Origin: DAOULY01 sp034414595
GTDB taxonomy: Bacteria > Chloroflexota > Dehalococcoidia > SZUA-161 > JAUWZY01
Assembly (NCBI GenBank): GCA_034414595.1
Contig: DAOULY010000018.1
Coordinates: forward strand, 4,640-68,639
Direction of reading: 5' to 3'
Length of the DNA stretch: 64,000 bases
Part shown: positions 44,329 to 51,571 of the stretch, piece by piece
How positions within the stretch are numbered: the first letter of the stretch is position 1
Layout of the letters: each line of letters starts with the position of its first letter
Program-made: the position numbers and the translations under genes
The notes under the pieces: generated by a model
Database searches by the model: none
The model's input: only the letters and a program-made list of their open reading frames with translations
What the model was told of the DNA's origin: nothing

Positions 44329-44592
44329 TCACGGCTTCACGTCCCAGTCCCAGTGGCCCAGAGTAAACACCCGGAGATGACCTGATTCCGCGTCGATGGC
44401 AAATCTTGCGTCTCTGACTTCGAGTTCCGTCGCTACCTTGTAGGTCACGTTCCCTTTCCACGCATCGCCTATGTAGTCTAAGGCACAAAACGTGACATCA
44501 TACTCAGCTACCTTGCCAAGCCTGTCCTCATAGCGATCATTCTTCAAGGCATCGTCGACTATTGCCAGGACCTGAGATAATTTGACGGTCAT
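44329..44592 (-). CDS. Hypothetical protein
   Basis: 87 residues beginning MTVKLSQVLAIVDDALKNDRYEDRLG and ending in HLRVFTLGHWDWDVKP. The composition is that of a small soluble alpha/beta protein; no family was recognised. The start at 44592 is supported by GGAGG upstream; an in-frame ATG at 44673 has no ribosome-binding site. It lies 90 bases downstream of the DUF5343 gene on the same strand. Confidence 0.6.
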   Translation of the reverse strand: MTVKLSQVLAIVDDALKNDRYEDRLGKVAEYDVTFCALDYIGDAWKGNVTYKVATELEVRDARFAIDAESGHLRVFTLGHWDWDVKP

Positions 44593-44682
44593 TTCCCCTA
44601 CCTCCGATAACTGGACAAAGTATATCCTTGATTGGCAGGAATTGTCAATAGACTGGCACAATGACGAAAGCAAGGATCGAGA

Positions 44683-45408
44683 TTAGCTAATAGCTGGCCT
44701 GTTATTTCCATCCCCCTCTTCAGCGGGCTTTCTTCTCATAAGTTGATCAAAAGCATCAAACCATCGAACCTTTACCTCATCAGGCCAACTTGGGTCGAAG
44801 CTGGGGAATTTACTCAAAAGCATTTCCTCCCAAGTTATCCTGCCTGGAAATCCTGCAGGTACTTCCGGAACTGTAATGCCTTTTCCCTTCTGCAAAGACG
44901 ATCTTGCGGCAGGCCTCTTGGGCTTACTTGTTGTCCTTGTAGCTCTTGTCTTTTTAAATATAAAAAGCGAAAGAGGAATGTCGGCATCGGTGGCCGCTGC
45001 TAGAAAGAATGCAATACACTTCCGCCCGACATCGCCTTCTGCTCCTTGTTGCTGGAATTTCTCGCCCAGCTCGGCCGGGGTTGCTCGCTCCAAATCCAAG
45101 TTCTCAAACAGGAATGCATATCTATCTTTTATGAGCCCTTTAAGAATCTCCTGGAACCCTCTGCCCTCGGATTGAACTATTCTCACCAGCTTCTCAGTTG
45201 GCCTATTACCTGCGTCGATGAGTCCAAGAAATCGCAGGGCGGTCATAAGCTGGATGCCGGTGCTGCCTGACATCTTAGTTCCCCAGTAGCTTCTATCAAC
45301 ACGAGACGGGATTCCTTCCCTGAGGTCGTTCAGGAAATTACGAAACGTTCGATATGAAACATAAGGTGGCAGGCGCCTATCAGCATTCTCTGCAACCATT
45401 CCAATCAC
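44683..45408 (-). CDS. DUF5343 domain protein
   Basis: 241 residues. RLPPYVSYRTFRNFLNDLREGIPSRVDRSYW and MSGSTGIQLMTALRFLGLID are characteristic of DUF5343, a winged-helix-like domain of unknown function. A basic, low-complexity linker (KKTRATRTTSKPKRPAARSS) follows, then a C-terminal helix pair. DUF5343 proteins turn up near accessory and defence genes, but the neighbours here do not form a recognisable defence system. The start may be ATG 45408 or ATG 45399. Confidence 0.78.
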   Translation of the reverse strand: MIGMVAENADRRLPPYVSYRTFRNFLNDLREGIPSRVDRSYWGTKMSGSTGIQLMTALRFLGLIDAGNRPTEKLVRIVQSEGRGFQEILKGLIKDRYAFLFENLDLERATPAELGEKFQQQGAEGDVGRKCIAFFLAAATDADIPLSLFIFKKTRATRTTSKPKRPAARSSLQKGKGITVPEVPAGFPGRITWEEMLLSKFPSFDPSWPDEVKVRWFDAFDQLMRRKPAEEGDGNNRPAIS

Positions 45409-45431
45409 CCTGTGCCAAATTCCACATTATC

Positions 45432-45470
45432 TTAATACCATACCAATTAATATTTGTCAATACCGTATTG
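45432..45470 (-). promoter_or_regulatory. Promoter and palindromic operator of the DUF5343 gene
   Basis: TTGACA (45460-45455), a 17-base spacer and TATTAA (45437-45432) on the minus strand. A perfect 13-bp palindrome CAATAC-C-GTATTG (45458-45470) overlaps the -35, where a repressor or activator could bind. Confidence 0.65.
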
Positions 45471-45546
45471 GATAATGCTGGACAGAATTTTACTATGAGC
45501 TGTGGAACTTATTATAATTGGTAAAGAAAGCTACGAAGAGGATAGT

Positions 45547-45861
45547 ATGAACAGAGGCGAATTAGTTCTGGCAAAATCCTGTACTGGCAAGCCTTTGGCA
45601 AGGCGTATTTGGAAGGAGCGTGAAAACGGGGTATTGATCTGCCGAGATGAAAGCTACATGGCATGGAAGTCGGCGGGAGTAGAGCCGCGTGTGGGAGAGT
45701 TGCGAGTAGATGCAATTTTTATGTATGAACAGGAGCTCCTCTTGAAATTGGAAAGCGCATATCAACAACAAGCAGATTCTCGTTTGCAAGCTCTTTGGCA
45801 GCAGGCAAAGCCATATTATGAATCAAATATTTACCAAGGATCGGCTCTAGGGGCCGATTAA
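45547..45861 (+). CDS. Hypothetical protein
   Basis: 104 residues starting MNRGELVLAKSCTGKPLARRIWKERENGVLICRDESY. A short basic, possibly beta-rich N-terminal half (ending RVGELRVDAIFMY) is followed by a helix (LLLKLESAYQQQADSRLQALWQQAKPYYES). No family was recognised. AGAGGA lies 5 bases before ATG 45547 and favours this start over TTG/GTG codons in the longer frame. It is divergent from the DUF5343 gene. Confidence 0.6.
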   Translation: MNRGELVLAKSCTGKPLARRIWKERENGVLICRDESYMAWKSAGVEPRVGELRVDAIFMYEQELLLKLESAYQQQADSRLQALWQQAKPYYESNIYQGSALGAD

Positions 45862-45948
45862 ACTTCACCTGCTGAGGGCAATCAACACTTTTGGTCCATC
45901 TTTCCACAGACCATCTGCCCGGGGAAGCCTTTGCCTAACATAACATTA

Positions 45949-45983
45949 GCGGATTGTTCTTCGCCAACCACCGAACAATCCGC
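45949..45983 (-). terminator. Hairpin ending the minus-strand signalling operon
   Basis: GCGGATTGTTC / GAACAATCCGC is an 11-bp perfect inverted repeat with a 13-base loop. On the minus strand it is followed by TAATGTTATGTT, moderately T-rich, about 115 bases after the kinase stop. Confidence 0.55.
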
Positions 45984-46096
45984 AAGGCACAGTCGGACCT
46001 CGCAGGTAGGATGCTCTCATATAGTCTCTCCGAGGGCGGTCAGTAAAAGAACGACCAAGCTGAGAACAAGCAGAGAAGAGGTGGATCAAATTCAAA

Positions 46097-47269
46097 TTAT
46101 CTGGATACCACTGTGCGAGCATTTGCAATTGGAAGCTTGACTGTAAACGTGGTGCCTTTGCCCACCTGGCTTTCCACTTGAATAACACCGCTCTGCCTTT
46201 CCACCAACCTCTTGACTATTGCCAGCCCGAGGCCTACTCCCTTGGCCTTGGTAGTGAACAGAGGTTCAAAGACTTTGTCCAAGTTCTCGTCTGGAATCCC
46301 TGCCCCGGTATCAGCCACCCTGACTTCGATGAAATTCTCCTTCTGGTCGGTGCTCAAAGACAACGTGCCTCCATCAGGCATGGCCTGGATGGCGTTGGCA
46401 ATCAAGTTGGGGAAAATCTGCTCCAACTGACTCGCATCTGCCATCACCGAAGTGAGATCTGGCGCCAAGCTGGTGGAAATCTCTACGTTCTGAGGTGGTA
46501 CAGTAGCCTGCACAACTTTGTGCACTATCTGGTTAATGTCCACTTCCTTAACTTCGATCTTGCCCAGCCGTGAAGAGTCTAAAAGGTCAGAGATGATCTT
46601 GTCGCAAACGTCGACCTGCTCCTCTATCATGTCCAGGTACTTTGCCACTTTTTCATCAACAGCTTCTTCCATTATCATCTTAAGTAAATATGCTGAATTC
46701 CTGATGGTTGTCAGCGGTGACCGCAGATCGTGGCCCACCCCTCCAGCAAGCTCTCCCATGGCCGCCAACTTCTCGGTCCGGATTAGCTTTTCATAGGCAG
46801 CCTTTAGTTCCTGGGTTCTCTCATCTACCATCCTCTCCAGGTTCTCTGAATACTCTTTGAGTTGTTCCTGAGCCCGTTTGCGCTCTATGGCGTAGCGCAT
46901 AGCACGCACCAACAGGTTGCCCTCAATGTGCCCTTTGACCAGATAATCCTGCGCTCCCCGCCGTACTGCCTCAAGTCCAGCCTCTTCGTCGTCGAGACCA
47001 GTCAAGACGATAATCGGCACTTGGGGCGCTTGACCGTATACTTTGGCGAATGTTTCAAGGCCCTGACTATCTAGCAGCTCGAGATCGGTCAGGATTAGAG
47101 CGATGTCCCCCTCGGCCAGACACTCGAGTGCGGCAGAGAGCCGCTCTGTACAGTGTAGATCAAATTGAGTACCCTTGACTTCAGCAATCATCTCTCGGAT
47201 CAGGCGAGCATCTCCCGGATTGTCTTCAACTAACAGGACTTTCATAAGTGTTTCGTTCATGACATTCAC
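46097..47269 (-). CDS. Receiver-histidine kinase hybrid
   Basis: 390 residues. N-terminal REC with Asp62 (ILTDLELLDSQG) and LTG/VKG motifs, a coiled coil (about 125-160, SENLERMVDERTQELKAAYEKL), HisKA with His170 in GGVGHDLRSPL, and HATPase_c with NLIANAIQAM, DTGAGI and GVGLGL. It overlaps the upstream receiver gene by 4 bases. It is the third gene of the operon behind riboswitch 2 and probably passes on a signal received from the 7TM kinase. Confidence 0.9.
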   Translation of the reverse strand: MNVMNETLMKVLLVEDNPGDARLIREMIAEVKGTQFDLHCTERLSAALECLAEGDIALILTDLELLDSQGLETFAKVYGQAPQVPIIVLTGLDDEEAGLEAVRRGAQDYLVKGHIEGNLLVRAMRYAIERKRAQEQLKEYSENLERMVDERTQELKAAYEKLIRTEKLAAMGELAGGVGHDLRSPLTTIRNSAYLLKMIMEEAVDEKVAKYLDMIEEQVDVCDKIISDLLDSSRLGKIEVKEVDINQIVHKVVQATVPPQNVEISTSLAPDLTSVMADASQLEQIFPNLIANAIQAMPDGGTLSLSTDQKENFIEVRVADTGAGIPDENLDKVFEPLFTTKAKGVGLGLAIVKRLVERQSGVIQVESQVGKGTTFTVKLPIANARTVVSR

Positions 47270-47712
47270 TCCAGTGGTAGTTTCACTATGCTTAACCAGA
47301 AGTCCTCAATGGATTTCACGACCTTGATGAATTGGTCGAAACCAACCGGTTTGGTTATATAGCAGTTGGCATGGAGAGAATAGGTCTTCAGTATGTCTTC
47401 TTCGGCATCAGATACGGTCAAAATCACCACGGGGATACGTTTCAAGCGTTCATCGGCCTTGATCTCCGCGAGCACTTCGCGGCCACTCTTTTTTGGCAAG
47501 TTCAAATCGAGCAGTATGAGGTCTGGACGGGGCGCGTCGCCATACTTGCCTTCCTGACGCAGAAAGGCCATGGCCTCCATCCCATCTCCAACTACACTTA
47601 GACGGTTCCCCAACTTGGCCTCTTTGAAAGCTTCCAACGTCAGGCGCACATCGCCGGGGCTGTCTTCCACCAACAAGACCTCAATTGGCCTTCCGCTCTT
47701 TTGACTAGTCAT
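47266..47712 (-). CDS. Rcp1-like single-domain response regulator
   Basis: 148 residues. REC of the cyanobacterial-phytochrome-response type: VLLVEDSPGDVRLTLEAFKEA, Asp69 in ILLDLNLPKKSG, LTVSDAEEDI and ITKPVGFDQF. It has no output domain. It lies 6 bases after the 7TM kinase gene and overlaps the next kinase gene (ATGA-type), placing it as the phosphotransfer link between the two. Confidence 0.92.
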   Translation of the reverse strand: MTSQKSGRPIEVLLVEDSPGDVRLTLEAFKEAKLGNRLSVVGDGMEAMAFLRQEGKYGDAPRPDLILLDLNLPKKSGREVLAEIKADERLKRIPVVILTVSDAEEDILKTYSLHANCYITKPVGFDQFIKVVKSIEDFWLSIVKLPLE

Positions 47713-47718
47713 GGCTAT

Positions 47719-49920
47719 CTACCTCCTGTTCATAGGCATTGTGAAGTAGAATGTTGAGCCTGTTCCGTTCTGCGACTCTACCCAGATGCGCCCTCCATGG
47801 CGTTCCACAATCCTTCTGCAGATCGCCAGGCCGATGCCGGTGCCTGGATATTCCTCTCTGCTGTGCAAGCGCTGAAAGACCCCGAAGATGCGTTCGGCGT
47901 ACTCCGGATCGATGCCGATGCCGTTGTCGCGGATGGAGAAGACCCATTCACCCCCCTTTTGCTCGGCCGAGACATGGACACGCGGTGGCTCGTCGCCATG
48001 GAACTTGATGGCGTTTCCCACCAGGTTTTGAAACAGCTGAACAAGTTGCGTGGAATCTGACATCACGGTTGGCAAGGGGTCATGGGAAATCACCGCACCG
48101 CTCTCCTCGATAGCGGCGCCCAGGTTGGCAAGCGCCTGGTCAAGCGCAGCCGCACAGTCTGCCGGCTCAAAAACCTTCCCTCGTGTGGCCACACGCGAAT
48201 AGGCTAGCAGGCCATTGATCAGGTTCTGCATCCGACTGACTCCGTCCACTGCATATCCGATGAAGTCGTTGGCATCGGCATCCAGTTTGCCCTGGTAGCG
48301 CCGTCCCAGTAACTGTACATAGCTTGTTACCATGCGCAGCGGCTCTTGCAGGTCGTGCGAGGCCACGTAGGCGAATTCTTGCAGCTCGGCATTGGAACGG
48401 GACAGTTCCGTCATGGTTTTCTTTAACTCGGCGGTACGTTCTTCAACACGGAGTTCTAACTCGTCACGAGCTTTTTGCAATTCTTCCTCTGCCCGCTTGC
48501 GCTCAGTGATATCCCGGGCAATGCCCAAGACAAGAGCTTCGTCGTGCACGTTTACCGGGAATGTGCTTATTTCAACTGTAACCTGAGTGCCATCTTTCCG
48601 GTTTAAGGTAAACTCGTCAGGTCCAGTGGGTTTACCCATAGCGTTCTTGGCCAGAAGTGCAGCCGCTTTCGGGAGTTGGTGGGCAGGGAGTAGGTTCAGT
48701 TTCAGAAAACTCTTACCGATCAATTCCTCCTTCTTATATCCGATCAATTTCTCTGCAGCTATATTGCCGTCGATGAATTTGCCTTTAAAGTCGTTCAGGT
48801 AATAAGCATCTGGTGCGAAATCAAACAATATCTTCAGTCGCTCCTCTCTTTCGCGCAACTCTCTTTCTGCCCGCTTGCGCTCAGTGATATCTTGAGCAAC
48901 GCAAACGATACCCTGTATGTCACCATTAATGTGGACTGGGGACATTGACACAGAGACGGGTATATGCTTGCCAAGTTTTGTCGTCAAAGTCATCGCAGCA
49001 TCATTGATAGCATCTATTGTCAGTTGTCCCGTAGGCCCTGCCCTACCCAACAGGGCTTCCTTCCTTCCTTCATCTGTGAGGATGATTTCCAGTTCTTGGC
49101 CAATTAGCTCCTCTTCCCCATATTCAAGGACCGCTAATGCGGCCTGATTGGCCCTCACTATCCTTCCCTCTGGACTCAGAAGAAACAGTAAGTGCGACAT
49201 TGTAGATAGGATGTTTTCCGCTGCTGTTTCCGCAGTCAGAGTAAATAGCCCATGTCTCCAAATTCCGTACGCGACAAAGGCAGTTCCAGGTACAAATGCG
49301 ATCGAAGATAAATCCGGGGCAGTGATTTTGAACAAAGGTAAAATGAGTCCGGTAATAAGGGCCATGGTCATCGGAATGAAAATTCCCACAAAGGCGTACT
49401 TGGCTTGTTGCCTCTTCCGATGGTCGGCAGTCCTGAGATAATAGCTTAGGCAAAGATAGAGTGGCAACGCTCCCATGATGAAAGCCCAAGAAGTGAGAAT
49501 GTAAGATACCGCGTTTTCAGCATAGACGGGTTCCCAGCCCCAGTATTGCTGTGTCAATCCTGTGGTTATAAGGTCTGTGCTCAAGTCCACGACAACAATT
49601 GCCAGTGCAGGGACGTACAGGAGAACATAGGTCGCTCTGTTCCTAAGCAGTCTCGATTGTTCTGTAAGAACCATAGCAAAGTGTAGTAGAGCAGGTAGTA
49701 GGACGGGCCAGAAAGCGGATGCTCTCGTCCAGAAATATGCTGTTCCAGAGTCATCTGGCAGACGATATCCAAATTCTGTGAGTGACACATATGCTGCTAA
49801 TATACAAAAAAGCGTGAAGAGTCTGTTTACTGCATTTCTGGGATCCCTTAGCCAGACAAGAACTGCCAGAAATAGCAAGAGCACAAAGGCCAATAAAGAT
49901 GCTAAAGCAAAAGGATTCAT
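47719..49920 (-). CDS. 7TM-PAS-PAS sensor histidine kinase
   Basis: 733 residues. About eight N-terminal membrane helices (1-245) form a HisK_7TM-like sensor. PAS domain 1 (about 250-360) and PAS domain 2 (about 375-480) each end in DITERKRAE. A coiled coil precedes HisKA (SHDLQEPLRMV, His near residue 515), then HATPase_c (NLVGNAIKF, DNGIGI, GTGIGL). The SHDLQEPL motif is typical of phytochrome-type kinases paired with Rcp1 receivers, as found directly downstream. The gene is the first behind c-di-GMP riboswitch 2, so a second messenger controls production of a sensor. Confidence 0.92.
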   Translation of the reverse strand: MNPFALASLLAFVLLLFLAVLVWLRDPRNAVNRLFTLFCILAAYVSLTEFGYRLPDDSGTAYFWTRASAFWPVLLPALLHFAMVLTEQSRLLRNRATYVLLYVPALAIVVVDLSTDLITTGLTQQYWGWEPVYAENAVSYILTSWAFIMGALPLYLCLSYYLRTADHRKRQQAKYAFVGIFIPMTMALITGLILPLFKITAPDLSSIAFVPGTAFVAYGIWRHGLFTLTAETAAENILSTMSHLLFLLSPEGRIVRANQAALAVLEYGEEELIGQELEIILTDEGRKEALLGRAGPTGQLTIDAINDAAMTLTTKLGKHIPVSVSMSPVHINGDIQGIVCVAQDITERKRAERELREREERLKILFDFAPDAYYLNDFKGKFIDGNIAAEKLIGYKKEELIGKSFLKLNLLPAHQLPKAAALLAKNAMGKPTGPDEFTLNRKDGTQVTVEISTFPVNVHDEALVLGIARDITERKRAEEELQKARDELELRVEERTAELKKTMTELSRSNAELQEFAYVASHDLQEPLRMVTSYVQLLGRRYQGKLDADANDFIGYAVDGVSRMQNLINGLLAYSRVATRGKVFEPADCAAALDQALANLGAAIEESGAVISHDPLPTVMSDSTQLVQLFQNLVGNAIKFHGDEPPRVHVSAEQKGGEWVFSIRDNGIGIDPEYAERIFGVFQRLHSREEYPGTGIGLAICRRIVERHGGRIWVESQNGTGSTFYFTMPMNRR

Positions 49921-50019
49921 GTCACCTACTTGCTAACTCCTGTGTTTCATAACCCCGAGAGAAAAATCAAAGTCCATTCTCTGCTGTGGCCTCTTTCATC
50001 TGGGTGGAGCGCCAAGGCG

Positions 50020-50062
50020 CAAAAATATAAACGCCCTTGGGCATCCTTACCCAAAGGCGTTT
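50020..50062 (-). terminator. Expression-platform terminator of riboswitch 2
   Basis: On the minus strand AAACGCC (50062-50056) with adjoining TTTGGG pairs with CCCAAG and GGCGTTT (ending at 50029), followed by ATATTTTTG. It is a good intrinsic terminator about 10 bases after the aptamer and 100 bases before the kinase start. Confidence 0.78.
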
Positions 50063-50071
50063 TCGCCACGC

Positions 50072-50160
50072 TTGGTTTCGGCAGCCCAGCCATCATAGCC
50101 CTTTGGCCGTAGACCCGTGGCTTTGCGTCACTGCCTTTCGGCAGGTTTGCCCTTTTCACC
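50072..50160 (-). promoter_or_regulatory. Cyclic di-GMP-I riboswitch aptamer upstream of the 7TM kinase operon
   Basis: Read on the minus strand: GGGCAAACC, a hairpin with a GAAA loop (CTGCCGAAAGGCAG), then GACGCAAAGCCACGGGTCTA, a second hairpin GGCC..GGGCTATGATGGC, and closing GGGCTGCC. These are the diagnostic elements of the c-di-GMP-I family in the right order. A candidate promoter (TTGACT at 50329-50324, minus strand) lies further upstream. Confidence 0.92.
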
Positions 50161-50226
50161 GTTCTACATTCAGTTGTCAAACCGGACTTTTTCGCTCTTG
50201 CGAAACCTTGCTACCCTAAGACTCAA

Positions 50227-50252
50227 TTAGAATTAGCTTTTAGAATTAGCTT
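50227..50252. repeat. Tandem 13-bp direct repeat
   Basis: TTAGAATTAGCTT occurs twice without a gap, between the epimerase gene and riboswitch 2. It may be a regulator site or a slippage product. Confidence 0.6.
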
Positions 50253-50377
50253 GTTGTGCTACCTATGTACTGTATGAGACAGACAACATCCCTAGTACAT
50301 TCTACACGGTGAGCTTTCGCTGTAGTCAATGGTACTTCCGTACCGATAAATACAGGGCTTTCGTCAAATGTCTTGAT

Positions 50378-51313
50378 CTACCGGTTGCCGGAAACAAAGG
50401 ATGCCAGCGCATCTCTGGACGAGTAACTGAATCGAAACCCCACCTCTCTTTTAAGTCTTTCTGTGCTCACCAGAGGTGGGTATTTTATGAACTCCAAGCC
50501 GCTGGTTGGGGATTCATTTTGAAGGCGCAATGCCCAGGAAAATGCCAGCAAGAGGCGTAGTAGCCTCTCAGGTAATAGTATGAGCCTCCTCCCAGAGAGC
50601 CTGGCAACTTCGCTATATTTGATGTCTCCATCACCTGCCACATTGAAAACGCCCGCGTTCTTCTGCTCAAGGAAGGTGGTGATAACCTCAACCAAGTCAT
50701 CTTCATGGACGAACTGCATTGGTGGGTCATAGCCAGCGACGCCAATCATAACCGGCTTGAACATCGAAGTGACAATCGAATTACGCGCATTTGGGCCGAT
50801 CACCACACAGCTGCGCAGAATGGTAATGCAGACTTCTCTGTTAGAAGCAGCGAAATCACCCAAGATTCGCTCGACTTCTGCTTTATCCCACGAATACTGG
50901 AAGCCAGGTAGCGGTCGTAGCGGTGCATTCTCTTTAAGGGGCGCAGCATTATCGGGATGGGCACCGTAGACAGTGTGGCTACTCAAGTAGAGGATGTGTT
51001 TGACTTGGGCCTGTCGACATGATTCCAGGAAGTTAGTGGTGCCGCCGATATCGATCTCTTGAGCACCGGTTCTATCATGGGCGGGCTTTACGGCAAAGAC
51101 AAGATGGATGGCAGTGTCCACTTCGTTCTCAACGAAGATGTCGCCAAGTGGCTGAAATATGTTCTGCTGGTAAAACTTTAACTTGGGCAGGCTATCATGC
51201 GGCGGTTTTACATCGATGCCGACAATTCTTTCCACATCCTGTATCGCCCCCAGCCGAGACAACAGCCTGCTACCGATATATCCGGAGACTCCTGTTATAG
51301 CTACTCTCTTCAT
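50378..51313 (-). CDS. Extended SDR: NAD-dependent epimerase
   Basis: 311 residues. TGVSGYIGSRLLSRL holds the GxxGxxG Rossmann motif at the N-terminus. IGGTTNFLESC, the SS..YSWDK catalytic YxxxK and the QFVHEDDLVEVI segment are typical of the extended family. Its substrate is unknown. It is the gene upstream of riboswitch 2 on the same strand and lies just after the subtilase gene, with a gap of about 250 bases. Confidence 0.87.
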   Translation of the reverse strand: MKRVAITGVSGYIGSRLLSRLGAIQDVERIVGIDVKPPHDSLPKLKFYQQNIFQPLGDIFVENEVDTAIHLVFAVKPAHDRTGAQEIDIGGTTNFLESCRQAQVKHILYLSSHTVYGAHPDNAAPLKENAPLRPLPGFQYSWDKAEVERILGDFAASNREVCITILRSCVVIGPNARNSIVTSMFKPVMIGVAGYDPPMQFVHEDDLVEVITTFLEQKNAGVFNVAGDGDIKYSEVARLSGRRLILLPERLLRLLLAFSWALRLQNESPTSGLEFIKYPPLVSTERLKREVGFRFSYSSRDALASFVSGNR

Positions 51314-51440
51314 CTCCTAACCCGAGCTTGTGCTTGTTGTTTGCTCGCTCGCAAGAGCCGAGGTCGTTGGCCATCTTGATTTTAACATTATACCGGGGAT
51401 AACTGCACTACGCAGTCCTACTGCATCCCGCTGGCAATGC

Positions 51441-51571
51441 TTATGAGGGCATCAAAATCGGGTGGCGAAGCTCGGTCAGCACCACACCATTAGGAAAGTC
51501 ACTATGCAGGCTATCCGCAGGTGTGGCTAAGGGATATGGCTGAAGATATGTCATCTCATACTCAACCACCC
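51441..51571 (-). pseudogene. Possible frameshifted C-terminal tail of the subtilase
   Basis: Immediately after repeat 3 the coding frame closes at a TGA (51564-51562). If one base of the CCC at 51569-51571 is removed, the frame continues PAATVV, exactly as at the two previous repeat boundaries, and then EYEMTYLQPYPL..., stopping at 51441. Either a sequencing or assembly indel or a real truncation explains this. Confidence 0.55.
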
